40,080 bases of DNA from an uncultured Collinsella sp. (lineage in GTDB: Bacteria; Actinomycetota; Coriobacteriia; Coriobacteriales; Coriobacteriaceae). A program made the position numbers and the translations under genes. Under the pieces are notes generated by a model that searched no databases, was not told the DNA's origin, and was given only the letters and a program-made list of their open reading frames with translations. Below are positions 21,215 through 29,955 of the stretch, piece after piece. Location of the stretch: NCBI GenBank assembly GCA_905209455.1, contig CAJLTA010000020.1, positions 1-40,080 on the forward strand. Direction: 5' to 3'. The first letter of the stretch is position 1. The number at the start of each line of letters is the position of its first letter.

Positions 21215-22918
21215 TTAGCCCAGCAGGCTTAAGCCCACGGAGACAAATGCCAGGATAACGCCGACGATGGACTCGCCGCCGAGCAGGCCGCTGGCGACAA
21301 CCAGGCCCTGCTCCTGGAAGGCGGCGTCCTTGGCAGCCCTCTCCTCGTCAGAAAGACCAGCGGTGGCGTCGCGGTGGGCGGACCACTTGTCGTAGGCGAG
21401 CTTGACGCAGGAGCCCAGGAATGCCGTGAGTGACATGTAGAACGGCAGGTACACGCCCAGGCCGATCATCATGGCCGGAATGCCGAGCCAGTACATGACG
21501 ATGCCGGCGATAAAGCCGCCAACGAACCACGGCACGCTCGGGATGCCCGAGACCATGGTGGCGACGACGCTTGCCTGCGCGGCAACAAAGCTCTTGTCGG
21601 GGCCAAAGGCGTCCGGGCCATAGGCGGTGACGAGCGCGACCATGACGGCGGCGGCGACCAGGGCGCCCACGATGCCGCCGATGGCTTGGCCGATCCACTG
21701 CGCACGCGGGTTGGTGCCCAGCACGGCGCCGGCCTTAAAGTCGTTCATGACGTCGCCCGCAAGGCCGCACGCTACGGCCACGATGCCGGCGATAAAGAAC
21801 AGTTTAACCTGCGCGAGCTGCGCGAAGGCAGCCACGATGAGCATAACGATGAGGCCAAAGATCTCCATGGGGTCGATGCCCGTCTGGCCGCAGCTCTGTG
21901 CGCTCATGATGGTGGTGACAAAGGTGAACAGCGTGACGATGACGGCCGGAACGGGGCCAAGGTCAAGCACGATGGCGATGATCACGGCGATGGCGGCAGC
22001 GCCCAGGCCGATGATGCCGGCGTCGAGCTTAAGGGAGCCCGAGATGAGCGACTGCTCGTCGGTGTCGGTGGAGCTGTCGGCAGCAAGACCGCGGACGATG
22101 CCGGCGACCTGCGGCAGGATGTCCTTGAGGACGACGGCAACGCCAAAGCCCATCATGAGGCCCATACCCAGGGACTTAACAATGCCCTGTGCGGTCATAG
22201 CGTCAAACAGACCGGCAGCGGTGCCGCCCACGATGATGCCAAAGTTGCCCAGCAGGGCGCCGGCAAACCAGAAGGCGACTGGGGCGAAGCCCACGAGGAA
22301 GCCGACGGAGAGCAGCATGGGCGAGTTGTAGATGCCAAAGGTCACGCCGGGGATGTTGAGCGTGCACAGCATGCTAGGCACCACGCCCAGGGCGTCGCGC
22401 AGCACGCTATAGATGCCGGCGATGGCCATGGAACCAAAGAGCTGCTTGCCGGTTTTGCCACCGGCCTCGGTTGCGCGCAGGGTCTGAGCTGCGGCGTTGC
22501 CGGTGGGGAACTCAAGCGCGGCATCCACGATAAAGTGACGGTGGATGAGCGCGGTGGCCAGCAGGCCCAGGATGGTGCCGGCGAGTGCCACGATAAACAT
22601 GTCGAGCCAGCTGATCTGGTCGGCATAGCCCAGCATCCAGGCGCCCGGGATGGTAAACGCCAGGCCGCCGGCGACCATGGCGCCTGCGGACATGATGGTG
22701 TGGGTGACGTTTGCCTCGTTGAGACTGGCATTGCCCATGAGCTTAAGGAAGAACAGCGAGATGACGGCAGCGAAGACGATCGGCCAGGGGAGAGCGCCCA
22801 TCTTGAGGGCGGTGTAGGCCGAGCTTGCCGTGATGATTACGCAGCCAAGGACGCCGATGACGACGCCGCGCAGCGTGAGTTGCCCGCGCATCGAGGCGCG
22901 GTTCGAGGGATTGCTCAT
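21215..22918 (-). CDS. OPT-family oligopeptide/metal-complex transporter
   Basis: A 567-residue membrane protein with about fourteen hydrophobic segments. Family marks include LTLRGVVIGVLGCVIITASSAYTALKMG at the N-terminus, NEANVTHTIMSAG, EFPTGNAAAQTLRA and PMEIFG. Bacterial OPT members move small peptides or metal chelates with protons; the cargo here is not clear. The short cytoplasmic loop AHRDATAGLSDEERAAKDAAF near the C-terminus is charged. AAGGAG lies 7 bases before the start. It is transcribed alone and is divergent from coaX. Confidence 0.88.
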   Translation of the reverse strand: MSNPSNRASMRGQLTLRGVVIGVLGCVIITASSAYTALKMGALPWPIVFAAVISLFFLKLMGNASLNEANVTHTIMSAGAMVAGGLAFTIPGAWMLGYADQISWLDMFIVALAGTILGLLATALIHRHFIVDAALEFPTGNAAAQTLRATEAGGKTGKQLFGSMAIAGIYSVLRDALGVVPSMLCTLNIPGVTFGIYNSPMLLSVGFLVGFAPVAFWFAGALLGNFGIIVGGTAAGLFDAMTAQGIVKSLGMGLMMGFGVAVVLKDILPQVAGIVRGLAADSSTDTDEQSLISGSLKLDAGIIGLGAAAIAVIIAIVLDLGPVPAVIVTLFTFVTTIMSAQSCGQTGIDPMEIFGLIVMLIVAAFAQLAQVKLFFIAGIVAVACGLAGDVMNDFKAGAVLGTNPRAQWIGQAIGGIVGALVAAAVMVALVTAYGPDAFGPDKSFVAAQASVVATMVSGIPSVPWFVGGFIAGIVMYWLGIPAMMIGLGVYLPFYMSLTAFLGSCVKLAYDKWSAHRDATAGLSDEERAAKDAAFQEQGLVVASGLLGGESIVGVILAFVSVGLSLLG

Positions 22919-23077
22919 ATAGAACTCCTTTGCGTATATCCGCTTCCCCCGGGAGCGCCGCTACGGATGCGGCGCGGGAAGTCGGGTTACCAAGGGCCGT
23001 CGGGTGAGCTCGCAAACGACCGCGCATCAGTATAGCCGCAACCTAGTCATTTTGGGATGACTGGTTTAGGTAGGCGA

Positions 23078-23083
23078 TATACT
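23078..23083 (+). promoter_or_regulatory. -10-like element of coaX
   Basis: TATACT lies 28 bp before the coaX start codon at a sensible distance. No good -35 hexamer is present 17 bp upstream (a TTGGGA sits 20 bp away), so this is tentative. Confidence 0.3.
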
Positions 23084-23110
23084 GCTGGGCAGACGAAAGG
23101 AGCGCCGACG

Positions 23111-23962
23111 ATGCTTAATGGGTGCGCATATATATTGACGGTCGACGTGGGTAACACGTTCATTCGCTTTGGCCTGTTTGCCGAGGATTCGGCCGCGGCG
23201 CAGGAATGCCCGCTTGCGACGTGCGAGATCACGACGCCGTCGAGCATCACGGCCGATGAGGCTCGCATGAGGCTCGCGCAGGTCATGGGCGCGCTGTCAG
23301 CCGATGCGGGCGTGCCGGGTGTGCTCGTTCCCGCGGGCGCAGTGCTGAGTTGCGTGGTGCCGGCGCTCGAGCGCCCGTGGAAAGCGGCTCTTTCCCGCAC
23401 CTGCACGGGGCGCGTGCTCACCGTGGGGCCGGGCCTCAAGACTGGCATGCCCGTCCACTACGACGACCCGGCCGAGATCGGCCCCGACCGCATTGCCGAC
23501 GCCGTGGCGGCCCGTGCCGTCTACGGCTCTCCGTGCATCGTGATCGACCTGGGCACGACGACCAATATTGAGGTCATCGATGCGCACGGAACCTTTGTGG
23601 GCGGCGTCATCGCGCCGGGTCTGGCACTTGGCGCCCGCTCGCTTTCGGCCGCTGCGGCGCGCCTGCCGCAGGTCGAGCCCTCGGCGCCCACGCATGTGAT
23701 CGGTCGCAACACGCGCGAGGCCATGCGCTCGGGCGTGGTCTTGGGCGAGGTAGCCCGCATCGACGGCATGCTCGACATGGTGCTTGCCGAGATGCGCGCG
23801 ACCAAGGCGGCGGGGGAGGGCAGCGTGCCCATTGTCATCACCGGCGACGATTCCGAGGCGCTCGCGGCGTTGGTCGGCCACAGCCTGACGGTAGACGACG
23901 CACTGACGCTGCGGGGTCTCGCCGAGCTGTATCGCATCAACCAAAAGCCCCACCGCGTGTAA
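23111..23962 (+). CDS. coaX: Type III pantothenate kinase
   Basis: A 283-residue kinase for the first step of coenzyme A synthesis (pantothenate to 4'-phosphopantothenate, ATP). It is an ASKHA-fold enzyme: the phosphate motif DVGNT near residue 11, GPDRIADAVAA in the middle (the conserved G-x-DR), VIDLGTTTNIEVID (the second phosphate motif, usually D-x-GTATT), and GGVIAPGLALGARSLSAAAARLP. The frame is open from 23057, but 23111 has AAAGGAG 8 bases upstream and gives the normal N-terminus. It is the first of a run of same-strand housekeeping genes. The TTTN replacing TATT in motif 2 is a mild deviation. Confidence 0.92.
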   Translation: MLNGCAYILTVDVGNTFIRFGLFAEDSAAAQECPLATCEITTPSSITADEARMRLAQVMGALSADAGVPGVLVPAGAVLSCVVPALERPWKAALSRTCTGRVLTVGPGLKTGMPVHYDDPAEIGPDRIADAVAARAVYGSPCIVIDLGTTTNIEVIDAHGTFVGGVIAPGLALGARSLSAAAARLPQVEPSAPTHVIGRNTREAMRSGVVLGEVARIDGMLDMVLAEMRATKAAGEGSVPIVITGDDSEALAALVGHSLTVDDALTLRGLAELYRINQKPHRV

Positions 23963-24046
23963 AAGTGAGGGCGCCGGCGGGACAAACGCCTCCACCTTTC
24001 ACCTGCTACAATGGGTCAAACTATTGCGATTACGGAGGTGTCTGCC

Positions 24047-24571
24047 ATGTCGGGCGATCTTCATCAAACTTCGTCAGGCAAGCGCCTGGACGTCATTAGC
24101 TGGGACGAGTTCTTTATGAGCGTGGCCATCGCCGCGCAGCGCCGCAGCAAGGACCCCAACACGCAGGTGGGTGCGTGCATCGCCAACACCAACCACCGCA
24201 TCCTTTCGGTGGGCTACAACGGTACACCCTCGGCGCTCAACGACGACTTTTTCCCGTGGGGTACGAGCGACGACCCGCTGCAGGACAAGCACAACTACGT
24301 GGTCCATGCCGAGGCCAACGCCGTGCTCAACTACCGTGGCTCCCTCAAGGACCTCGAGGGTTCCACGGTCTACGTCACGCTGTTCCCGTGCCATGACTGC
24401 GCCAAGATTTTGGCTCAGGTGGGCGTGGGCGAGGTCGTCTACCTGGACAACAAGTACGCCGACACCGATGACGGCCGTATCAGCCGCCGCATTCTCGACT
24501 CCTGTGGCATCAGCTACCGCCAGGTTATCGTCGATGTTCACATCGGCACCGAGGGGCGGGCTCGGCAGTAG
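24047..24571 (+). CDS. dCMP/cytidine deaminase family protein
   Basis: A 174-residue zinc deaminase of the dCMP deaminase group, which makes dUMP for thymidylate synthesis. Zinc ligands are the His in VVHAEANAVLNY (with the catalytic Glu) and the two Cys in TLFPCHDCAKIL. The N-terminus carries ISWDEFFMSVAIAAQRRSKDPNTQVGACI, typical of ComEB/dCMP deaminases. The frame opens at 24011, but 24047 is preferred because CGGAGGTG lies 6-7 bases before it. A -10-like TACAAT at 24007-24012 gives a leader of about 28 nt. Function is inferred from the family; deamination of another deoxycytidine compound is possible. Confidence 0.9.
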   Translation: MSGDLHQTSSGKRLDVISWDEFFMSVAIAAQRRSKDPNTQVGACIANTNHRILSVGYNGTPSALNDDFFPWGTSDDPLQDKHNYVVHAEANAVLNYRGSLKDLEGSTVYVTLFPCHDCAKILAQVGVGEVVYLDNKYADTDDGRISRRILDSCGISYRQVIVDVHIGTEGRARQ

Positions 24572-24704
24572 CGCGTGGCAACGCCAGCTGGCGGCAAAAG
24601 CAGCTAAAAGAGCCCCGTCCCAAATTGACTACTCGTGAAAGTCGCGTCCGCGCGCATGGACGGCTCGTGAGCGGGTACACGGCTGTAGTAACATAGCTTC
24701 TGTC

Positions 24705-24720
24705 CGCGGGCGCGCCCGCG
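24705..24720. promoter_or_regulatory. 16-bp GC palindrome before the NifU-like gene
   Basis: CGCGGGCGCGCCCGCG is fully self-complementary and lies 22 bp before the GTG start. It could be a regulator site or the hairpin ending the deaminase mRNA (followed by TTATTG). Confidence 0.35.
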
Positions 24721-24742
24721 TTATTGTGAGAAAGGAGCCCCT

Positions 24743-25021
24743 GTGGCTGTTAACGAAGAGCTGCTTAAGAAGGTTCTTGAAGAGATTCGCCCCAACCTAC
24801 AGGCCGACGGCGGCGACATGGAGTATATAGGCGTTGATGACGAGGGCGTCGTCAAGCTGGAGCTTCAGGGCGCCTGTGCCGGTTGTCCCATGAGCGCCCT
24901 GACGCTTTCCATGGGCATCGAGCGTATCCTCAAGGAACACGTGCCCGGCGTTACGCGTGTCGAGCAGGTCAATGCCTCCGGCGAGACCGATGACCTGTAC
25001 GACGAGTATGCGCCGTTCTAA
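24743..25021 (+). CDS. NifU-like iron-sulfur scaffold protein
   Basis: A 92-residue stand-alone NifU C-terminal domain. ADGGDMEYIGVDDEGVVKL is the typical front half and GACAGCPMS carries the CxxC that holds a transient Fe-S cluster for delivery to apo-proteins. The end ETDDLYDEYAPF is an acidic tail not seen in every member. The start is GTG with AAAGGAG 6 bases upstream. It is followed by a hairpin and lgt. Clusters for iron-sulfur enzymes such as the activase upstream are plausible clients, but that is inference. Confidence 0.9.
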   Translation: MAVNEELLKKVLEEIRPNLQADGGDMEYIGVDDEGVVKLELQGACAGCPMSALTLSMGIERILKEHVPGVTRVEQVNASGETDDLYDEYAPF

Positions 25022-25070
25022 GAAGTGAAAGCTGCGGGCGATATGCTCCGCATAGACGTCACGCCCGAAT

Positions 25071-25107
25071 ATGCGGCTGCGAGCGCAAGGCCCGCGGCCG
25101 CATTTGT
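25071..25107 (+). terminator. Terminator after the NifU-like gene
   Basis: ATGCGGCTGC (25071-25080) pairs with GCGGCCGCAT (25094-25103), with one T-G pair, then TTGT. It ends 24 bases before lgt, so lgt may depend on a promoter within this gap or on read-through. Confidence 0.6.
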
Positions 25108-25130
25108 ATGTAGGGAGCAGGGGGACCGAT

Positions 25131-25952
25131 ATGCTCAACGACCTCTACCATATGCTTGATCCCGTCGCCATCTCGGCGGGGCCCATCACCATCTACTGGT
25201 ACGGCTTGGCCTATGTGGTCGGAGCTCTGCTCACGGCGGTCGTCATGTACCGCACGCAGCGCCGTTGGGGTTTTGACATTACGGTCGACGACCTGACGAG
25301 TGTCGTGGTCGGCGTGGTCTTTGGCCTCATTATCGGTGCGCGCCTGTTCTACGTCATCTTTTACGGCGACGGCTACTACTGGGCGCATCCGCTCGAGATC
25401 TTTGCCACCAATGAAGGCGGCATGAGCTTCCATGGCGGCCTGGTGGGCGGCATCATCGGCGGCGTGCTCGTGTGCCGCATGTATAAGCTCGACGCATGGA
25501 CTTTGGCGGACCTTGCCGTCATAGGCGCGCCGCTGGCGCTGTGCCTGGGACGTTGCGCCAACTTCGTGAACGGAGAGCTGTGGGGCAAGCCGACCGATCT
25601 GCCATGGGGCGTGGTCTTTGGCGGGACTGCGGGCGAGATGCCGCGTCACCCCTCCCAGCTCTACGAGGCATTTCTTGAGGGCATCGTGCTCTTTTGCATT
25701 CTGCAGGTGCTCAGCCGCAAAAAGCCGCTACTGCCCCAAGGCACGTTTATGGGCGTCTTTGTGATGGGTTACGGCATCGTTCGCTTTTTGATTGAGTTTG
25801 TGCGTGTGCCCGATGCGCAGCTGGGCTATCTGCTGGGCGGCGTCATCACCATGGGTCAGCTGCTGAGCCTGCCGCTCGTAATCGCGGGCCTGGCGCTCAT
25901 CATCTTTGCTCGTCGCCGCAACCAACCCCAGCGCATCTACCTCGACGCCTAA
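25131..25952 (+). CDS. lgt: Prolipoprotein diacylglyceryl transferase
   Basis: A 273-residue membrane enzyme that transfers diacylglycerol to the lipobox cysteine of prolipoproteins. Marks are YWYGLAYVVG, IIGARLFYVIF, FHGGLVGGIIGG, LGRCANFVNGELWG (with the catalytic-region Arg and Asn), HPSQLYEA and FVRVPDAQLGYLLGG-MGQLLSLP. About seven membrane helices fit. The frame runs further upstream to 25071, through the hairpin, but 25131 has GGGAGCAGGGGG upstream and is the standard N-terminus. Length matches the family. A REP-like hairpin begins at its stop codon. Confidence 0.95.
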   Translation: MLNDLYHMLDPVAISAGPITIYWYGLAYVVGALLTAVVMYRTQRRWGFDITVDDLTSVVVGVVFGLIIGARLFYVIFYGDGYYWAHPLEIFATNEGGMSFHGGLVGGIIGGVLVCRMYKLDAWTLADLAVIGAPLALCLGRCANFVNGELWGKPTDLPWGVVFGGTAGEMPRHPSQLYEAFLEGIVLFCILQVLSRKKPLLPQGTFMGVFVMGYGIVRFLIEFVRVPDAQLGYLLGGVITMGQLLSLPLVIAGLALIIFARRRNQPQRIYLDA

Positions 25953-25983
25953 CTACCACAAAGGGGACAGGCACCTTTGTAGT
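25952..25983. repeat. REP-like palindrome after lgt
   Basis: ACTACCACAAAGG pairs with CCTTTGTAGT (bulge of three) around GGGACAGGCA. The core CAAAGGGGACAGGCACCTTTG belongs to the AAAGGGACAG family of intergenic palindromes. It may terminate lgt. Confidence 0.6.
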
Positions 25984-26011
25984 GATTCGCTGGGCAACGA
26001 TGACAGAACCG

Positions 26012-26066
26012 TAACGTTTCCCCAGATAAAACCTGCCAAAATAAACCTGTCCCTTTTTGGCAGGTT
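26012..26066 (-). repeat. 55-bp dispersed repeat, copy A
   Basis: Read on the minus strand this matches the plus-strand copy at 30890-30944 over all 55 bases with about 5 differences. It contains CCTGCCAAAA and TTTTGGCAGG arms around AGGGACAGGTTT, so it can form a hairpin. It lies directly before the GT-C-like gene and may shape its leader. Confidence 0.8.
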
Positions 26067-26087
26067 TCTAGAAAGGCTCTTTGGACT

Positions 26088-28271
26088 GTGAAGGATTCCG
26101 ATCTCTCCACAACGGCTGCGCGCGACGCTGCCCGCATCGTCTGGTTTAAGCGCTACCCCGCCAAGCAGACGCTCATCGCATTTTTGCTCGCGCTGTTGGC
26201 GACCACGGCGTTTTCCATCGATCCCTCCCCGGTGTCGAGCAACGCAGTCTTGGCGATTGACCCCAAAGCCTCGGGCATGCTGTACGTGTGCTACGAAGTG
26301 CTCCTCTCGTTTGCCGGCCATACCGACGCGGTCATGCTGCTTGCACTTGCTTGCCTGCTCACCTTGCCGTTTCGCTACGTGTTCTTTGGCCGTGGCGACA
26401 CCTGGCGTCCATCGATCGTTCTGCCGTCGCTGTTCTTTGCCGTCTGCATGGTGTTCGGCCGCAGCTACGATCTCACCGACTCGGCCGAGATTGTCCTTGG
26501 CGACAAAGCCCGCATCATCTGCGCCTGGATTGGCGGCGCGGGCTGGATGCTCTTGGCGGTCGTTGCCTTCTACCTTGCCTTTGAGTGTCTAGATTGGCTG
26601 AGCTCCCGACGCATCCCGTTTTCCGAAGCGCACTTTGGCCGCGTATGGCGTGTGACTCACGCCGTGCTCTCGGTCCATCCCTTTGCCGGGCCCTTCCTGG
26701 TGCTTATGATCGCCTGGACGCCCACGCTCATCGCTTCGCTGCCCGGCCTTTTTATGGGAGATACGGGCGCGCAGATTCGCCAGTGGTTCAACTATCCCAA
26801 TGGCACGAGCGACTACCTGCGCCTACTCAACCCCAACGTGCTGCTCAACGGGCATCATCCCGTAGTGCACACGGCCATTATCGGCTCGTGCGTCCAGCTG
26901 GGGCTTTCACTGTTCAACAGCGCCAACGCGGGTCTTGCCATCTACACCTGTGCTCAGTTCGCCATCACGGCCGCCTGCATGGCCTATTCCATTTCGTCGC
27001 TGCGCAAACTGGGCGTGAGCCTGCCGGTTCGCGGTGCGATCCTGCTGTTCTTTGCGTTTATGCCGATGTTCTCTAACTACGCGGCGTTGCTCACCAAAGA
27101 CGTGCTCTTTGCCGACGCGTTTTTGGTGCTGTTGGTGCAGACCGTCAAGCTCGTGGCATGTGGCTTGCCCCGTCGTGATGCCAATGTCGAGCGAGCGGGC
27201 GAGAAAGCCCCCGTGCTCTTTGCGCGCCACGACTGGCTGCTGCTCGCTCTGGGCGCCATGGGTTCCACGTTTCTGCGCAACGGCGGCCTGGTGTTTCCCC
27301 TGGCGGCATGCGTAATCGCGGCGGCGTTTTGCGTATGGGGCGTGCATGTGGCTCGTCGTGCAGCCAAGCAGACTGGCGCTGCGCCTTCGGGCGCCATCCC
27401 GCGTTTCCGCTGGGTTGGCGTTCTCGCGGTGCTCGCGCTCTGCCTTGCCTCTAATATGTACTTCACCAAGGTCTTTATGCCGGCGCACGACATTACGCCC
27501 GGCTCCAAGCGCGAAATCCTTTCGATTCCGTTCCAGCAGACGGCTCGTTTCGTCCAAAAGCACGACGGCCTCAACTCGGGCGTCAACCCTACGGTTAAGG
27601 AGGACGGCACCATCGTGGAGGCTCCTTGCGACGGTTCAGTGACCGACGAAGAGCGTGCCGTGATCGACCGCGTACTCAAGTACGAGAACCTGGGCCGCCG
27701 CTACAACCCCGACAAGTCCGATGCCGTCAAGAACTGCTTTAACGAGTACGCCTCGCAGGAGGACATCGATGCCTATTTTGAGGTATGGGCTCAGATGTTT
27801 AAGAAGGATCCTGAGTGCTATATTTCGGCGCTTATCAATAACTACTATGGTTATTTTTATCCGAGCGCGCGCGATGCCTGGGTCTACAGCACGGCGCGTA
27901 GTGCCGAGATCATGGCGCGTCCCGACAACCTCAAGTACTTCGACTTCCATCCGGTTGACAGCAACGTGGTGCGCTGGTGCGACCACCTGATCAATTTGTA
28001 CCGTGTGGCGGTGCAGCGTGTTCCCTTTATCTCGCTCACCATGAGCTCGGCCACCTATGTGTGGATCATGATCGCCGTGGTGGTCTACTTGCTGCGTCGT
28101 CATTCATGGCGTGCGCTGGCGATCTGGGTGCCGCTGTTGGGCGTGCTCGCTGTGTGCCTGATTGGCCCGTGCAACGGCTCGACTTACATGCGCTACCTGT
28201 ATCCGGTCATCGCCTGCATGCCCTTCGCCATCGGCGCCACCGTCACCCGCAGCGACTTCTTCTGGTTCTAA
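26088..28271 (+). CDS. Large polytopic membrane protein, GT-C-like (DUF6020-type)
   Basis: A 727-residue protein with some ten to twelve membrane helices in two sets, separated by a ~190-residue soluble region at about 490-640. Motifs in the loops resemble GT-C glycosyltransferases or the DUF6020 family: LFMGDTGAQIRQWF near 224, LNGHHPVVHTAIIG near 253, LLTKDVLF near 336, and FLRNGGLVFP. Such proteins use polyprenyl-phosphate sugars on the outer face of the membrane. The acidic Asp in GDTGAQ would be the catalytic candidate. The start is GTG at 26088 with AGAAAGG 11 bases upstream, which is long. It stands alone between hairpins. The sugar and acceptor are unknown. Confidence 0.7.
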   Translation: MKDSDLSTTAARDAARIVWFKRYPAKQTLIAFLLALLATTAFSIDPSPVSSNAVLAIDPKASGMLYVCYEVLLSFAGHTDAVMLLALACLLTLPFRYVFFGRGDTWRPSIVLPSLFFAVCMVFGRSYDLTDSAEIVLGDKARIICAWIGGAGWMLLAVVAFYLAFECLDWLSSRRIPFSEAHFGRVWRVTHAVLSVHPFAGPFLVLMIAWTPTLIASLPGLFMGDTGAQIRQWFNYPNGTSDYLRLLNPNVLLNGHHPVVHTAIIGSCVQLGLSLFNSANAGLAIYTCAQFAITAACMAYSISSLRKLGVSLPVRGAILLFFAFMPMFSNYAALLTKDVLFADAFLVLLVQTVKLVACGLPRRDANVERAGEKAPVLFARHDWLLLALGAMGSTFLRNGGLVFPLAACVIAAAFCVWGVHVARRAAKQTGAAPSGAIPRFRWVGVLAVLALCLASNMYFTKVFMPAHDITPGSKREILSIPFQQTARFVQKHDGLNSGVNPTVKEDGTIVEAPCDGSVTDEERAVIDRVLKYENLGRRYNPDKSDAVKNCFNEYASQEDIDAYFEVWAQMFKKDPECYISALINNYYGYFYPSARDAWVYSTARSAEIMARPDNLKYFDFHPVDSNVVRWCDHLINLYRVAVQRVPFISLTMSSATYVWIMIAVVVYLLRRHSWRALAIWVPLLGVLAVCLIGPCNGSTYMRYLYPVIACMPFAIGATVTRSDFFWF

Positions 28272-28272
28272 C

Positions 28273-28306
28273 TTGGTGCATTGAGGGTCAGGTTTCTTTG
28301 CACCAA
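28273..28306. terminator. Hairpin after the GT-C-like gene
   Basis: TTGGTGCA (28273-28280) and TGCACCAA (28299-28306) pair across an 18-nt loop that holds AGGGTCAGGTTT. The right arm runs into AAAGGGGACA, linking it to the REP-like family. It begins one base after the stop codon. Confidence 0.5.
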
Positions 28307-28436
28307 AGGGGACATCATCACGACGCCTTCATTTTGGGGTTTATCTCGCAGGCCAGTAGGTATATCATAACGACGTTTGTTTATATTGCCCGAGCATCTG
28401 CGCTGGGCTTTAGGTCGAAACCGATAGGAGACACGT

Positions 28437-29243
28437 ATGTCCGGACACTCTAAGTGGGCCACAACCAAGCATCGTAAGGGCGCGCAGGACGCCAAGCGTT
28501 CCGCCCTCTTCTCCAAGCTCAGCCGCAACATCACCGTTGCTGCCCGTCTCGGCGGTGACCCGCTGCCCGAGAACAACGCCAGCCTCGCCGCTGCCGTTGC
28601 CAAGGCCAAGGCTCAGTCCATGCCTAAGGACAAGATCAAGTCCGCTATCGACAAGGCTTTTGGTTCGGGTGCCGATGCCGCCGTCTACGAGAACATCGTG
28701 TACGAGGGCTACGGTCCCGCCGGTGTCGCCGTCTACGTCGACTGCCTGACCGACAACCGCAACCGTACCGCCGCTGATGTCCGTTCCGCCTTCTCCCACG
28801 CTGGTGGCAACCTGGGCACCTCCGGCTCCGTCGCCTTCCAGTTTGAGCGCAAGGGCCAGATCGTCGTCGCCAAGGAGATCCTGGACGAGAACGCCAAGAA
28901 GGAGACCATGATCGCCAACGGTGCTGCCGGTGACGAGGATGAGTTCATGATGGCCATCGCCGAGGCCGGTGGCGAGGACTACGAGGATGCCGGCGAGGAG
29001 TGGATCGTCTGGACTACTGCCAACGAGGTCATGGCTGTCTCCAAGGCGCTCGAGGAGCAGGGCGTCCAGGTCAAGGGCTCCGAGACCACCATGGTCCCGA
29101 CCACCCCGACCGAGGTCTCCGGCGCCGACGCCAAGAAGGTTCAGCGCCTCATCGACCGTCTTGAGGAGCTCGACGACGTCCAGGATGTTTACAGCACCAT
29201 GGACATGACCGACGAGGTTATCGCTGCCCTCGAGGAGGAGTAG
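28437..29243 (+). CDS. yebC: YebC/PmpR family regulatory protein
   Basis: A 268-residue YebC-family protein. MSGHSKWATTKHRKGAQDAKRS at the N-terminus and YENIVYEGYGPAGVAVYVDCLTDNRNRT are unmistakable. Family members act as transcription regulators or, as shown for some, ease translation at proline stretches. Compared with the usual ~240 residues it has an acidic insert at about 145-180 (KEILDENAKKETM-x-GDEDEF) and an acidic end. AGGAG lies 7 bases before the start. Codon use is strongly biased, as in highly expressed genes. It is alone between the GT-C-like gene and the amaP operon. Confidence 0.95.
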   Translation: MSGHSKWATTKHRKGAQDAKRSALFSKLSRNITVAARLGGDPLPENNASLAAAVAKAKAQSMPKDKIKSAIDKAFGSGADAAVYENIVYEGYGPAGVAVYVDCLTDNRNRTAADVRSAFSHAGGNLGTSGSVAFQFERKGQIVVAKEILDENAKKETMIANGAAGDEDEFMMAIAEAGGEDYEDAGEEWIVWTTANEVMAVSKALEEQGVQVKGSETTMVPTTPTEVSGADAKKVQRLIDRLEELDDVQDVYSTMDMTDEVIAALEEE

Positions 29244-29409
29244 CGCCCGCACGGGTTAAGCCGTGCATATCTGGGCATAATGAAGCGAGCATGCAAGCCT
29301 CGTGGAATAGATGAGCCGGATCCGCGTGCGTAGAGCACCGGACCCGGCTCTTTTATAATGATGCGAACCGTTTTGCATTTCGAGAGCCGAGATTTGAAGG
29401 GAGCGCCAC

Positions 29410-29955
29410 GTGCGCGTACTCAAACGAGCCCTAGCGATTGTGTATCTTGCCGCCGCCATCGTGGCGCTGGGTACGCTTGTCTGCCAGTTTTGGGGGCCGT
29501 ATACGTATCGCTTTATGCTGCTGATGCGCGACCCCATGCCGCGCATTGTCGTGACGGCATGCGGCGGAGTTGTGGCGATCGGCGTGCTGGTAAGCTTCTT
29601 TCGCCTGATGTTTGCTCGTCGCGAGCCGTCCTGCGTGCATCCGGCGGGGGAGCGCAATATCGAGGTTACCCTTGCGGCGCTTTCTTCGTGTGCCAGGGCT
29701 GCTGCCGAGCGCGACGACCGCGTGATGGTCGAGCATGTCGAGGCCCGCGTCCAAGGCCCCGACGATTCGCACGTCCGATTTAAGGTCGAGGCTATCGCGC
29801 TTGACGATAAGGACGTGGCATCTCTGGCTACCGCGATGCAGCGGCGCATCGAGGAAGCTTGCGACACCATGCTCGGCACGCCGGGTACGACCACGCGCGT
29901 CCGTTTTTTGCCGTCCAAGACTACCGTCCAGACCGTGGAGGTTTCCGGTGAGTGA
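29410..29955 (+). CDS. amaP: Alkaline-shock membrane anchor protein AmaP
   Basis: A 181-residue protein with two N-terminal membrane helices (IVYLAAAIVALGTLVCQFWG and IVVTACGGVVAIGVLVSFF), a short basic turn, then a soluble domain with GERNIEVTLAALSSCARAA and a final VQTVEVSGE. In Staphylococcus AmaP anchors Asp23 to the membrane, and the same set of genes lies here (amaP, DUF2273, asp23). The start is GTG at 29410 with AAGGGAG 7 bases upstream. Its 3' end overlaps the next gene by 8 bases, so translation is likely coupled. Confidence 0.85.
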   Translation: MRVLKRALAIVYLAAAIVALGTLVCQFWGPYTYRFMLLMRDPMPRIVVTACGGVVAIGVLVSFFRLMFARREPSCVHPAGERNIEVTLAALSSCARAAAERDDRVMVEHVEARVQGPDDSHVRFKVEAIALDDKDVASLATAMQRRIEEACDTMLGTPGTTTRVRFLPSKTTVQTVEVSGE

